Positions 8,456 through 15,777 are shown, counted from the stretch's first letter. The stretch: 26,844 nt of DNA from JBBSHS01 sp038232515 (GCA_038232515.1 JBBSHS010000032.1:1-26844), one strand, 5' to 3'. Notes: generated by a model from the sequence alone, not told the origin. Translations and numbers: made by a program.

Positions 8456-9556
8456 TCAGGTGTCGGCGGCGATGGTCAAGTGTGACCCGGTGGCGGTGTA
8501 CGGGGCCACCGAGCTTCCCGGTTGGAGCACGGCGTAGGGCCCGACGGTGGCGCCGCCACCGATGGAGGCCTGGCGGCCCACCGCGTGCTCGACCACCGCC
8601 CCTTCGCCGACGGTGCAGTCGATCAGGCGGGTGTCGGGGCCGATCTCGGCGCCGGTGGCCACGGTGGTGCTGCCCTGGAGCATCGTTCCCGGATAGAGGG
8701 TGACGTCGCAGTCGAGGACCACGGTGACGTCGATGTAGGTGCGTTCCGGGTCGAGCATGGTGACGCCCCGGCGCATCCACCGCTCGTTGATGCGGTCGCG
8801 GAGCTCAGCCTCGGCCATGGCCAGCTGGGCCCGGTCGTTGACGCCGGCCGCTTCGCCGGCATCCGGGGCGGCCAACGCCGACACGGTGTACCCGGCGTCG
8901 TGGAGCACGCCCACGACATCGGTCAGGTAGTACTCGCCCTGCGCATTCTCCGGGCTCAGGCGACGCAGGCTGGGAGCCAGCACGCTGCGGCGGAAGACGT
9001 AGATGCTGGTGTTGACCTCTTTGATCTCCATCTCGTGGACGGCCTCGACGTCCTCGACGATGCGGGCGACGCCGCCGTTCTTGTCCCGAATGACCCGGCC
9101 GTAGCCGGTGGGGTCGTCGACCGAGGCGGTGAGCAGTGTGCAGGCCGCGTTCGTGACCCGGTGGTGGCGCACGAGGGCGGCCACGGTGAGGGGCCGCAGC
9201 AACGGGGTGTCGCCGGGCAGGACGACGACGTCGCCGTCCTCGTCGTCCTCGTCGGTGTCGGGCAAGCCGGTGAGGGCCACGCTGGCGGCGTCACCCGTGC
9301 CCCGCTGCACGTGCTGCTCGACGAACTCGATGTCCATACCGGCCGGCGCCTGCTCCAGCAGCGCCTTGGTGACGCGCTCGGCGCCGTGCCCGACCACCAC
9401 GACGGCGCGCTGGACGGTCAGCTCGGCCAGAGCGTCCAGGACGTACAGCACCATGGGGCGACCGCACAGCCGGTGCAACGGCTTGGGCCGGGACGACCGC
9501 ATGCGGGTGCCCTGCCCGGCGGCGAGCACCACGGCAGACAGCGGACGAGGGCTCAT
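8456..9556 (-). CDS. glmU: GlmU-type N-acetylglucosamine-1-phosphate uridyltransferase, lacking the acetyltransferase active site
   Basis: The N-terminal domain (about 1-235) is a clear GlmU uridyltransferase that makes UDP-GlcNAc: LAAGQGTRM (11-19), SRPKPLH with the catalytic Lys, LPGDTPLL with the metal Asp, GYGRVI, IKEVNTSIYVF and GEYYLTDVV, then GVNDRAQLA. The left-handed helix domain is only about 100 residues and stops with TATGSHLTIAADT just after GPYAVLQPG. Normal GlmU is about 450-490 residues and continues through the second half of the helix, where the acetyltransferase residues (including the catalytic His of the E. coli enzyme) lie. No frame nearby restores it. The ATG at 9556 is chosen because longer readings would overlap the tRNA. 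The gene lies 45 nt after tRNA-Gln and 15 nt before prs. Acetylation of GlcN-1-P must come from elsewhere if this is the only copy. Confidence 0.88.
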   Translation of the reverse strand: MSPRPLSAVVLAAGQGTRMRSSRPKPLHRLCGRPMVLYVLDALAELTVQRAVVVVGHGAERVTKALLEQAPAGMDIEFVEQHVQRGTGDAASVALTGLPDTDEDDEDGDVVVLPGDTPLLRPLTVAALVRHHRVTNAACTLLTASVDDPTGYGRVIRDKNGGVARIVEDVEAVHEMEIKEVNTSIYVFRRSVLAPSLRRLSPENAQGEYYLTDVVGVLHDAGYTVSALAAPDAGEAAGVNDRAQLAMAEAELRDRINERWMRRGVTMLDPERTYIDVTVVLDCDVTLYPGTMLQGSTTVATGAEIGPDTRLIDCTVGEGAVVEHAVGRQASIGGGATVGPYAVLQPGSSVAPYTATGSHLTIAADT

Positions 9557-9601
9557 GCCCCAGTGTCTACCCGTTGGCGCCCGTCGTGGTGGAGGCCCAT
9601 G

Positions 9602-9673
9602 CTCGGGGGCAGCGACTCGAACGCTGATTCCAGGGACCAAAACCCTGTGTCCTGCCGGTTGGACGACCCCCGA
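9602..9673 (-). tRNA. tRNA-Gln (anticodon TTG)
   Basis: The minus strand folds into a full cloverleaf: acceptor TCGGGGG/CCCCCGA, D-arm GTCC/GGAC with AACCGGCA loop, anticodon stem CAGGG/CCCTG with loop TTTTGGT (anticodon TTG), short variable loop and T-arm CAGCG-TTCGAGT-CGCTG. The discriminator is G, and CCA is not encoded. It precedes glmU on the same strand and may share its transcript. Confidence 0.95.
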
Positions 9674-9684
9674 GGGCAGCGGCC

Positions 9685-9690
9685 ACGATA
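9685..9690 (-). promoter_or_regulatory. -10 element of tRNA-Gln (TATCGT)
   Basis: TATCGT on the minus strand lies 11 nt before the 5' end of the tRNA, a usual distance for a short 5' leader. Only a weak -35 is visible about 18 nt further upstream. It faces away from the bS22 promoter in the same 123-bp gap. Confidence 0.5.
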
Positions 9691-9755
9691 CGAGAAGGGC
9701 GGCTCTGGCCCGAAACGACGTCGCCTGGACGTCCGGCCCGCCCTGCCTCTGCGGT

Positions 9756-9785
9756 TTCGACCGGCGCTGCCACCAGCGCTATCCT
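9756..9785 (+). promoter_or_regulatory. Promoter of the bS22 gene
   Basis: TTCGAC (9756-9761), an 18-bp spacer and TATCCT (9780-9785) form a fair promoter. The -10 ends 11 nt before the ATG, leaving a leader of only a few bases and no ribosome binding site. Confidence 0.55.
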
Positions 9786-9796
9786 GCCCGCCAGTC

Positions 9797-9895
9797 ATGG
9801 GATCGCTCATCAAGAAGCGCCGCAAGCGCATGCGCAAGAAGAAGCACAAGAAGATGCTGAAAGCGACCCGCTGGCAGCGACGGGCCGGTAAGTGA
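9797..9895 (+). CDS. 30S ribosomal protein bS22 (AURKAIP1/COX24-domain peptide)
   Basis: This 32-residue, very basic peptide begins MGSLIKKRRKRMRKKKHKKM and ends with RWQRRAGK, closely matching the short actinobacterial protein seen in mycobacterial small subunits and named bS22 (AURKAIP1/COX24 domain). Eighteen of its residues are Lys or Arg. It is alone on the plus strand between minus-strand genes. The start is fixed by the conserved MGSxIKKRRKRM opening. A longer frame running into it from upstream is a GC-rich shadow. Confidence 0.93.
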   Translation: MGSLIKKRRKRMRKKKHKKMLKATRWQRRAGK

Positions 9896-9941
9896 GCATG
9901 GGGGAGGCAGCGCCTGGCTGAGCGTGGTGACTGGCGCGCGG

Positions 9942-10093
9942 TGCCGGCAAAGCCGGCCGGGGGGTTGCGGGGGGCCTTGCCCCCCGCACTGAGCAAGGAT
10001 CCGGGTCTGCCGGTGCGTGTGGGGAAGATGACTAGCGCAGCGAGTTCCTGAAGCGGAGGGGGTCCACGGGGGAGGGGCTTTAGCCCTCCCCCG
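9942..10093 (-). repeat. GC-rich multi-hairpin intergenic repeat, copy B
   Basis: Read on the minus strand, this is the partner of the element at 7231-7403. It opens with GGGGGAGGGC-TAAA-GCCCCTCCCCC, then CTCCGCTTCAGGAACTCG, CTTGCTCAGTG, a GGGGGGCAAGGCCCCCC hairpin and GGCCGGCTTTGCCGGC. It fills the gap between ispE and bS22. The TAA stop of ispE sits in the loop of its first hairpin. Confidence 0.8.
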
Positions 10094-10817
10094 TGCTGAA
10101 AGGCGGGACGGGCGAGACCACCAGGCGGCCTTCGCCGGGGTAGGCGCCTTCGACGAACCAGGTACCGCCGCTGCCGGCCAGCACGGGTACCTGGCCGGCG
10201 GCGTCGCCCAGCCGGTCGCGCCACTCGGCCAGAGCCGGTTGGACAACCAGGGCGGCCGGTTCCAGGTCGTTGGGACCGTCGGCGGTGGGACCGCCCAGCT
10301 CGTCCCACGCCCGGTACACCGCCGGTGTGGACACATGAATGGTAGGGGTGACGACCGTCCAACGGCGATCGACCACCGCGGCGAAGGACAGCGGCTCGAC
10401 GTCCTCGCCGACGCCGGTGACGCGGGCCCGGCCGCCGACCACGCAGAACGGCACGTCCGCACCGAGGGACGCGGCGACGGTCGGGTCGGTGACGCCGGCC
10501 CAACGCAGCACGGCAGCCGCGTCGGCCGACGCACCGCCCAGGCCCGCCCCTGACGGGATCGCCTTGTACAGGCGTACGTGGGCCTGGCGCCCGCAGGCGG
10601 CCAGCGCCCGCACCACCAGGTTGTCCGGTCCCCTGGGCACATCGGCGGCACCGTCCACCACTTCGAGGCCGTCGCCGGGACCGATGTCCAAACGGTCGGC
10701 CAGCGAGATCGCCACCATCTCGGCTTCGAGGAGGTGGTAGCCGTCGCCCCGCACGCCGGTCACGCGCAGCGACAGGGTCAGCTTGGCGGGGGCGAGCACG
10801 CCGCCAGCCTGCCCCAT
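10080..10817 (-). CDS. ispE: 4-diphosphocytidyl-2-C-methyl-D-erythritol kinase (GHMP kinase)
   Basis: IspE phosphorylates CDP-methylerythritol in the non-mevalonate isoprenoid pathway. Family blocks are APAKLTLSLRVTGVRGDGYH at the N-terminus, the GHMP ATP motif IPSGAGLGGASADAAA, the LGADVPFCVVGGRA segment with the catalytic Asp, and the glycine motif LAGSGGTWF. At 245 residues it is shorter than the usual 280-300. The reading overlaps rsmA by 40 nt; a GTG at 10799, which still precedes the conserved block, is a reasonable alternative. The last residues (about PFSTGEG) and the stop are encoded by the edge of repeat copy B, so the original C-terminus may have been replaced. It is last in the ychF-to-ispE cluster. 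Confidence 0.93.
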   Translation of the reverse strand: MGQAGGVLAPAKLTLSLRVTGVRGDGYHLLEAEMVAISLADRLDIGPGDGLEVVDGAADVPRGPDNLVVRALAACGRQAHVRLYKAIPSGAGLGGASADAAAVLRWAGVTDPTVAASLGADVPFCVVGGRARVTGVGEDVEPLSFAAVVDRRWTVVTPTIHVSTPAVYRAWDELGGPTADGPNDLEPAALVVQPALAEWRDRLGDAAGQVPVLAGSGGTWFVEGAYPGEGRLVVSPVPPFSTGEG

Positions 10818-11671
10818 TCCTCCACGCCCAACTGCTCGGCACGGGCCGCCGGATCGACGCCGGCGGCAGCGAAGGACCCGGGGGCGACGAGATCCGCCAG
10901 GGCACCCCGGAGCATTTTGCGCCGGGTGGCGAAGCCGGCTCGGACCAGGCGGAACAACCAGGCCGGGTCTACCACTGCGGCGTCGACGGCCGGCGCCGGC
11001 CGGCGCACGATCGACACCAGCGCCGAGTCGACGCTGGGCCGGGGGAAGAACACGGTGGCCGGCACTCGCCCCGCCACCGAGGCGGTGGCCCAGTAGGCCA
11101 CCTTCACCGACACGGCCCCGTACGCCTTGTCGCCGGGACCGGCGGCCAGTCGTTCAGCCACCTCGCGCTGCACCATCACCAGCATGCGGCTGATGGCCGG
11201 CACGCCGTCCAGCAGGTCGGCGACCAGCGGCGTGGCCACGTTGTAGGGCAGGTTGGCCACCAGCACCCATGGCCGGGCCGGCTGCGTCCCTCCGGGGCCG
11301 CCCGTGACGCACGAAGTGCCGCTTCGGGCGGGGCCGGGGCCGGGCCCGAGTAGCGCGGCCCAGTCGAGGTGCATGGCGTCGGCTTGGACGACGGTGACCC
11401 CGGCGCCCCCGACCACCTCCCGCAGCACCGGCACGAGGTGGCGGTCGACCTCGATGGCCGTCACCGACGCGCCCGTCTCGGCCAGCGCCAACGTGAGCGA
11501 CCCCAGACCGGCGCCGATCTCGACGACCCGGTCTCCCGGGCCGACCCCGGCCAGCCGACTGATCCGTCGCACCGTGTTGGCGTCGGCCACGAAATTCTGG
11601 CCCAGGGCCCGGCTGGGGCGCAGGCCGTGGGCGGCCAGCAGCCCGAGCACCTCGGCCCGACTGTGGGTCAC
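10778..11671 (-). CDS. rsmA: 16S rRNA (adenine1518-N6/adenine1519-N6)-dimethyltransferase
   Basis: RsmA (KsgA) dimethylates two adjacent adenines near the 3' end of 16S rRNA, using SAM. The 297 residues contain ALGQNFVAD, the SAM loop EIGAGLGSLT (51-60), the acidic IEVDRHL, QADAMHLD, catalytic NLPYN (140-144) and FFPRPSVDSA. Residues about 109-133 form a Gly/Pro-rich insertion just before the NLPYN strand that I do not expect in the family. The GTG start at 11671 directly follows the TAG of the RlpA-like gene, so translation is coupled. The C-terminus overlaps ispE, the usual actinobacterial order. Confidence 0.96.
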   Translation of the reverse strand: MTHSRAEVLGLLAAHGLRPSRALGQNFVADANTVRRISRLAGVGPGDRVVEIGAGLGSLTLALAETGASVTAIEVDRHLVPVLREVVGGAGVTVVQADAMHLDWAALLGPGPGPARSGTSCVTGGPGGTQPARPWVLVANLPYNVATPLVADLLDGVPAISRMLVMVQREVAERLAAGPGDKAYGAVSVKVAYWATASVAGRVPATVFFPRPSVDSALVSIVRRPAPAVDAAVVDPAWLFRLVRAGFATRRKMLRGALADLVAPGSFAAAGVDPAARAEQLGVEEWGRLAACSPPPS

Positions 11672-12472
11672 CTACCAGGTGATGCGCACGTCGATCGCGC
11701 CGGAGGCAGGGTTGGCGATGAGGGAGAAGACGCCCTGTTCGAGGTCGATGATCCGGCCGGTGACGTAGGGCCCGCGGTCGGCCACCCGGCAGGTGGTGGA
11801 GGCCCCGGTGCCGACGTTGGTGACGGTGACGATGGTGCCGAAGGCCAAGGTGCGATGGGCGCAGGTGCCAGGCGTGTACTGGTACCAGGATGCCTGCCCG
11901 CTCTCACTCCCCCGGATGGCAGGAGCGGCGTGGGCCTTGGGCGGCGGAGCCGGGGCCGGCTTGGCCTTGACGGGGGCGGGCTGGGCCGCCACAGGTGCCG
12001 GCTTCGCGGCCGCCGGGGCGGCCTTCGCCGGCGTGACGCCCGCGGCTCGCACCGTTGACTCCTTCGGGGCGGGAACGACGACCGTGGTCGGGGCGGCCGA
12101 CGCCAACGCCGACACCGTCGTCGACCTCGTGACCGGTGCCCGGGTGGAGGGGTCGGCAGGGACCGTGCCAGAGTCGTCGCCGGGGCCGTCGTACACGGCG
12201 AAGGTCGGTGACGGCTGGGCGGCCACCTCGGCGGCCGTCGACCGGGTGGCACCCCGGCTGGCACGAGACCCGTCACCGGAGCGGTCGGCAGAGATGACCA
12301 TGGTCGACTGCGCAGGGCCGTGGTTGGCGAAGGAGGCCAGAGGTATCGCCACAAGGCCGCCGCTGAGCGCCAGCCCGACCACCAACCTTCTTCTTCGTAC
12401 AGCGGGGCTCGACAGTGTCCTGGGCCTTCCGGTCGGGGGCAGGGTCGGGTCCACAGACGCAGGCGCCAGCAA
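11672..12472 (-). CDS. Secreted RlpA-like double-psi beta-barrel protein at the rpfB position
   Basis: The last 75 residues (about 191-266) form an RlpA-type double-psi beta-barrel: GQASWY, CAHRTLAFGTIVTVTNV, then VADRGPYVTGRIIDLEQG, which holds the Asp typical of these wall-cleaving or wall-binding domains. Two cysteines (204 and 228) could form a disulfide. A basic segment and a hydrophobic stretch (RRRRLVVGLALSGGLVAIPL, 27-46) give a signal peptide or anchor; the region 50-190 is a low-complexity Ala/Pro/Lys/Thr linker suited to crossing the wall. The start is uncertain: TTG at 12472 or GTG at 12454. The gene lies between tatD and rsmA, where mycobacteria carry rpfB and Bacillus carries yabE, so a role in peptidoglycan turnover is likely. 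Substrate unknown. Confidence 0.85.
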   Translation of the reverse strand: MLAPASVDPTLPPTGRPRTLSSPAVRRRRLVVGLALSGGLVAIPLASFANHGPAQSTMVISADRSGDGSRASRGATRSTAAEVAAQPSPTFAVYDGPGDDSGTVPADPSTRAPVTRSTTVSALASAAPTTVVVPAPKESTVRAAGVTPAKAAPAAAKPAPVAAQPAPVKAKPAPAPPPKAHAAPAIRGSESGQASWYQYTPGTCAHRTLAFGTIVTVTNVGTGASTTCRVADRGPYVTGRIIDLEQGVFSLIANPASGAIDVRITW

Positions 12473-12594
12473 ACCGTTCGTTCGGAGTCGTTGGGGAAGG
12501 CACTGGACCCTAGCCGTCCCTGCTTCAACCGCCCAAATGCGACGAAGGCTGAAATATCAGTCGGCGCCGGCGCCGCGAGGGCCGCGGCGTGTCG

Positions 12595-12665
12595 CGGGAT
12601 TGGGTCGTGCGGTGGCCTTCACCGACCGAATGGAGCGCCGAAGGCCACGCTGCGACCCAATCTCG
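12595..12665 (-). repeat. 71-bp two-armed palindromic repeat, copy 1
   Basis: The element has 13-bp outer arms (CGAGATTGGGTCG on the minus strand, one mismatch between arms), a non-pairing 4-nt block on each side (CAGC and CGCA), perfect 9-bp inner arms (GTGGCCTTC/GAAGGCCAC) and a 19-nt centre. It begins 5 nt after the tatD stop codon, in tatD's transcript direction. The copy at 15922-15992 has exactly the same length and layout. It could act as an RNA hairpin, terminator or small MITE-like element. Confidence 0.85.
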
Positions 12666-12670
12666 GACAG

Positions 12671-13435
12671 CTACTGCGGCAACCCGAACAGGTGCCCGGC
12701 GGTGGCCGACGTGGCCCTTTCGACCTCGGCCACGGTCTCGCCCCGCAACGTGGCGATGGCAGTCCCGACCACCGTGACCCACGCCGGCCGGTTGGGCTGG
12801 CCCCGGTGGGGCACCGGCGCCAGGAAGGGCGAGTCGGTCTCCACCATCAGCCGGTCGGACGGGCACAGGGCCGCCGCCTCCCGGACCTCAGGGGCGCCCT
12901 TGAACGTCACGATCCCGCTGAAGGAGAGACAGGCGCCCAGGTCCAGGCAGCGCCGGGCCTCATCGGGACCGCCGGTGAAGCAGTGGAAGACGGTTCGCGC
13001 CGGTACACCCTCGGCGGCCAGGATGCCCCACGTGTCGGCCCATGCTTCGCGGGTGTGGATCACCAGGGCCAGGCCACGTTCGTGGGCCAGTGCGATCTGG
13101 GCCCCGAAGGCGGCCCGCTGCACGTCCTTGGGCGAATGGTCGTAGTGGTAGTCCAGACCGCACTCCCCCACCGCCACCACCGTCGGGTCGTCGAACAGCC
13201 CGGTTAAGGAATCGACGCCCTGGATGGCGTCGTGGGGGTGGAGTCCGACGGTGGCCCAGACGCCCTCGTGCCCACGGGCCACCTCGATGGCGGCCGCCGA
13301 CTGGGCGGCGTCGGTGCCCACCGTCACCAGCCGGTCGACTCCCGCGGCCCGGGCTTCGGCGACTGCGTCCTCGTCGGTCGCCCGGCCGTCGGTGGTGGCC
13401 AGGCGGATGTGGCAGTGCGAGTCGGTCCAGCCCAT
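12671..13435 (-). CDS. tatD: TatD-family metal-dependent deoxyribonuclease
   Basis: TatD enzymes are TIM-barrel metallohydrolases that degrade DNA 3' to 5'. The 254 residues carry all signatures: DSHCHI near the N-terminus (metal His pair), TVGLHPHDA, VGECGLDYHY with the bridging Glu, VIHTREA, FHCFTGG and VETDSPFLAP with the catalytic Asp. The ATG at 13435 follows a purine stretch AAAGAGAG. The gene lies 49 nt after rsmI and ends 5 nt before a palindromic repeat. metG, which often neighbours tatD in other bacteria, is not here. Confidence 0.95.
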   Translation of the reverse strand: MGWTDSHCHIRLATTDGRATDEDAVAEARAAGVDRLVTVGTDAAQSAAAIEVARGHEGVWATVGLHPHDAIQGVDSLTGLFDDPTVVAVGECGLDYHYDHSPKDVQRAAFGAQIALAHERGLALVIHTREAWADTWGILAAEGVPARTVFHCFTGGPDEARRCLDLGACLSFSGIVTFKGAPEVREAAALCPSDRLMVETDSPFLAPVPHRGQPNRPAWVTVVGTAIATLRGETVAEVERATSATAGHLFGLPQ

Positions 13436-13484
13436 CTCTCTTTGCTACCAGCTCGACCTCAGCCCGCCCGGGCGGCTCGAGGTC

Positions 13485-14315
13485 TCATCCGAGGGCCAGT
13501 TGGTAGACGCGGCGCCGGCCCACGCCCAAGGCGTCGGCCACCTCCGCCACCGCGTCCCGGCGACTGGCGCCGGCGGCCACGGCCCCGGCCAGAGCCTCGA
13601 CAATCTCCGCATCAGAGGCGGGCTGGACGGCGGGCGCGCCGGCGACGACGATCACATGCTCGCCCCGGGGCTCGACCGTGGCGGCCCGCTCCGCCGCCGC
13701 GCCCAGCGAGCCCCGCCACACCTCTTCGTGAACCTTGGTCACCTCCCGCACCACCGCCGCCGCCCGCAGCCGCCCGCAGGCGGCGGCCAGATCGGCCATG
13801 GTGGCGGCCAGACGATGAGGCGCTTCGAACAGGACGACGGTGCGGCGCTCGTCGGCCACGGCCGCGAGGCGCCCGGCCCGGTCCGACCCTTTGCGGGGCA
13901 GGAAACCCTCGAAGACGAACCGCCCGGTGGGCAGGCCGCTCACCACGAGCGCAGCCACCACGGCCGACGGCCCTGGAACCACTTCGACGCGGTGCCCGGC
14001 GGCAGCCGCGGCCGACACCACCCGCTCGCCCGGATCGGCCACGGCGGGCATGCCCGCGTCGCTGACCAGCGCCACCGTCAGGCCCTCGTCCAGCCACCTC
14101 AGGACCTGGCCGGCCCGTGCCGCCTCGTTGTGGTCATGGAGGGAGACAATTCGAGCCGGGTGCAGGCCGGCGTGGCCCAGCAGCTTGCGGGTATGGCGGG
14201 TGTCCTCGCAGCACAGCACGTCGGCCGCGGCCAGTGCCTCGACCGCCCGGGGCGACAGATCCCCGAGGTTGCCGATGGGGGTACCCACCAGCACCAGCCT
14301 GCCGGGGCCACTCAC
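13485..14315 (-). CDS. rsmI: 16S rRNA (cytidine1402-2'-O)-methyltransferase
   Basis: RsmI methylates the ribose of C1402 in the decoding centre, using SAM. The 276 residues have the tetrapyrrole-methylase-like fold: LVLVGTPIGNLGDLSPRA at the start, CEDTRHTRKLL, VALVSDAGMPAVADPG, VEVVPGPSAVVAAL, FEGFLPRKG and LFEAPHRL, with a C-terminal helix bundle (SRRDAVAEVADALGV). GTG at 14315 is chosen because it precedes the conserved start by few residues and lies 4 nt after the DUF192 stop. Reading further upstream would run through that gene. Confidence 0.95.
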   Translation of the reverse strand: MSGPGRLVLVGTPIGNLGDLSPRAVEALAAADVLCCEDTRHTRKLLGHAGLHPARIVSLHDHNEAARAGQVLRWLDEGLTVALVSDAGMPAVADPGERVVSAAAAAGHRVEVVPGPSAVVAALVVSGLPTGRFVFEGFLPRKGSDRAGRLAAVADERRTVVLFEAPHRLAATMADLAAACGRLRAAAVVREVTKVHEEVWRGSLGAAAERAATVEPRGEHVIVVAGAPAVQPASDAEIVEALAGAVAAGASRRDAVAEVADALGVGRRRVYQLALG

Positions 14316-14319
14316 CTGC

Positions 14320-14649
14320 TCACTCGCGCAGCTCCAGGACGTCGCCCACGCACAGGCGCCACCGCTCGAAGGCACCGGCCTCGGCCTCCACCACCCGGCG
14401 GGCGGCGAAACGGGGGCGGCCCAACCGGTGACGGCCCATGGTGGTGAGGTCCACCACCTTCCAGCCGCCGTCCAGAAAGGCGACGTCGATCGGGAAGCGC
14501 ATGCCGAGGGTGTGCACGCTGCGGACGTGGGGCAGCAGGAGCGCCCCGTCGATGCCGTCGCGGCCCAGCAGCCCCCGGGCCCGCCGGGCAAGGGAGTCGG
14601 CCACCTCCACGGTGGCCAGAACCTGCTCGTCCCGCACCAACCACGCCAT
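14320..14649 (-). CDS. DUF192 family protein
   Basis: This 109-residue protein shows the DUF192 pattern: LARRARGLLGRDGIDGALLL, then VHTLGMRFPIDVAFLD, and VVEAEAGAFERWRLCVGDVLEL. The family is a small beta fold with no settled biochemical role, often secreted or archaeal; this copy has no signal peptide. It lies 15 nt after ychF and 4 nt before rsmI, clearly within that operon. The ATG at 14649 is the natural start. Confidence 0.88.
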   Translation of the reverse strand: MAWLVRDEQVLATVEVADSLARRARGLLGRDGIDGALLLPHVRSVHTLGMRFPIDVAFLDGGWKVVDLTTMGRHRLGRPRFAARRVVEAEAGAFERWRLCVGDVLELRE

Positions 14650-14664
14650 CAGCCGACCCCGTCC

Positions 14665-15741
14665 TCAGACGCTGAAACGGATCTCGAGGACGTCGCCATC
14701 CTGGACCTCGTAATCCTTGCCCTCCACCCGCAGCCGGCCGGTCTCCCGGGCCCTGGACCACGATCCCAGTTCGATCAGGTCGTCCCAGTGGATCACCTCT
14801 GCCCGGATGAAGCCCCGCTGCAGGTCCGAATGGATGACGCCGGCGCACTCGGGGGCCTTGGCCCCGGCCCGGAACGTCCACGCCCGGCTCTCCTTGTCGC
14901 CGGTAGTGAGGAAGGTCCGTCGGCCCAGCAGGTGGTAGGCCGACCGCACCACGCGGGGCAGGGCGCCTTCACCCAGACCGAGACCCTCCAGCATCTCCAC
15001 CCGCTCGCTCTCGGCCAGCTGCGCCGCCTCGGCCTCGAGCTGCACGCACATGCCCAGCACGTCGGCGTAGCCACCCATCTCGGACTCGACCGCTTTGGTC
15101 TTGTCGTCCAGGCACTCCAGATCGTCCTCGCCGACGTTCACCACGGCCAGCACCGGCTTGTTGGTGAGCAGGAACAAGGGGCGCAGCGCGTCACGGTGGT
15201 CCGCCGACAGGTCGGCCCGGTAGACGGGCGTACCCGCGGCCAGGCAGGCCTCGGCCGCCTGCAGGGCGGAGATCTCGGCGCCCAGGGTCTTGTCGAGCTT
15301 GGACGCCCTCACCTTGCGGGACAACTGGGTCTCGACGGCAGCCAGATCGGCCAGGCAGAGCTCGATCTCGACCGTCTGCAGGTGCTCCACCGGGTCGGCT
15401 GGTCCGACCACGTCGGTGTCCTCGAAGGCCCGCAGAACGTAGACGATGGTGTCGACCTCACGGATGCCACCGAGGAACTTGTTGCCCAGGCCCTCGCCCT
15501 GGCTGGCCCCGGCCACCAGCCCGCCGATGTCCATGAACTCGACGGTGGCGTGCACCACCTTGCGGCTCTTGGACATCTCGGCCAGCGCCAGCAGGCGATG
15601 GTCGGGCACGCGGGCCGAGCCGACGTTGGGATCCTTGGTGGCGAACGGGTACGGCGCGGCCAGCGCCGCTCCGCCCGTCAGAGCGTTGAACAGTGACGAC
15701 TTGCCTGCGTTGGGAAGGCCGACGAACCCGAAACGCTCCAT
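14665..15741 (-). CDS. ychF: Ribosome-binding ATPase YchF (Obg-family)
   Basis: YchF is an Obg-related P-loop NTPase that binds ribosomes and prefers ATP. The 358 residues show GLPNAGKSSLFNAL (P-loop, 8-21), a switch region with PYPFATKDPNVG, FMDIGGLVAGASQGEGLGN, the NVGED motif in place of the GTP-specific NKxD, a coiled helical insert and a C-terminal TGS domain (about 275-358, ending EVQDGDVLEIRFSV). The ATG at 15741 has a TAGCCT hexamer 10 nt upstream. It opens a seven-gene minus-strand cluster reaching to ispE and is divergent from the bL37-like gene, from which it is 44 bp away. Confidence 0.96.
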   Translation of the reverse strand: MERFGFVGLPNAGKSSLFNALTGGAALAAPYPFATKDPNVGSARVPDHRLLALAEMSKSRKVVHATVEFMDIGGLVAGASQGEGLGNKFLGGIREVDTIVYVLRAFEDTDVVGPADPVEHLQTVEIELCLADLAAVETQLSRKVRASKLDKTLGAEISALQAAEACLAAGTPVYRADLSADHRDALRPLFLLTNKPVLAVVNVGEDDLECLDDKTKAVESEMGGYADVLGMCVQLEAEAAQLAESERVEMLEGLGLGEGALPRVVRSAYHLLGRRTFLTTGDKESRAWTFRAGAKAPECAGVIHSDLQRGFIRAEVIHWDDLIELGSWSRARETGRLRVEGKDYEVQDGDVLEIRFSV

Positions 15742-15751
15742 GCCGCGACCG

Positions 15752-15777
15752 AGGCTACCGGTGCCGCCGAGTACCCT
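15752..15777. promoter_or_regulatory. Divergent -10 elements for ychF and the bL37-like gene
   Basis: On the minus strand TAGCCT (15752-15757) ends 10 nt before the ychF ATG. On the plus strand TACCCT (15772-15777) ends 8 nt before the ATG of the small gene. Both imply little or no 5' leader. With only 44 bp between the genes, the promoters must overlap. Confidence 0.5.

Noticed and set aside
8522..9895. Long plus-strand frame that ends as bS22
   Set aside because: Only the last 32 codons are real. The rest is antisense to glmU and tRNA-Gln; the bS22 start is fixed by its conserved first residues and the nearby -10.
12470..12670. Coding extension of the RlpA-like gene or a new gene in the 198-bp gap
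   Set aside because: The gap is mostly the 71-bp palindrome; frames through it resemble those at 15922-15992 only because the repeat is the same.
13840..15696. Plus-strand open frame of 618 codons
   Set aside because: Antisense to rsmI, DUF192 and ychF at once; a shadow.
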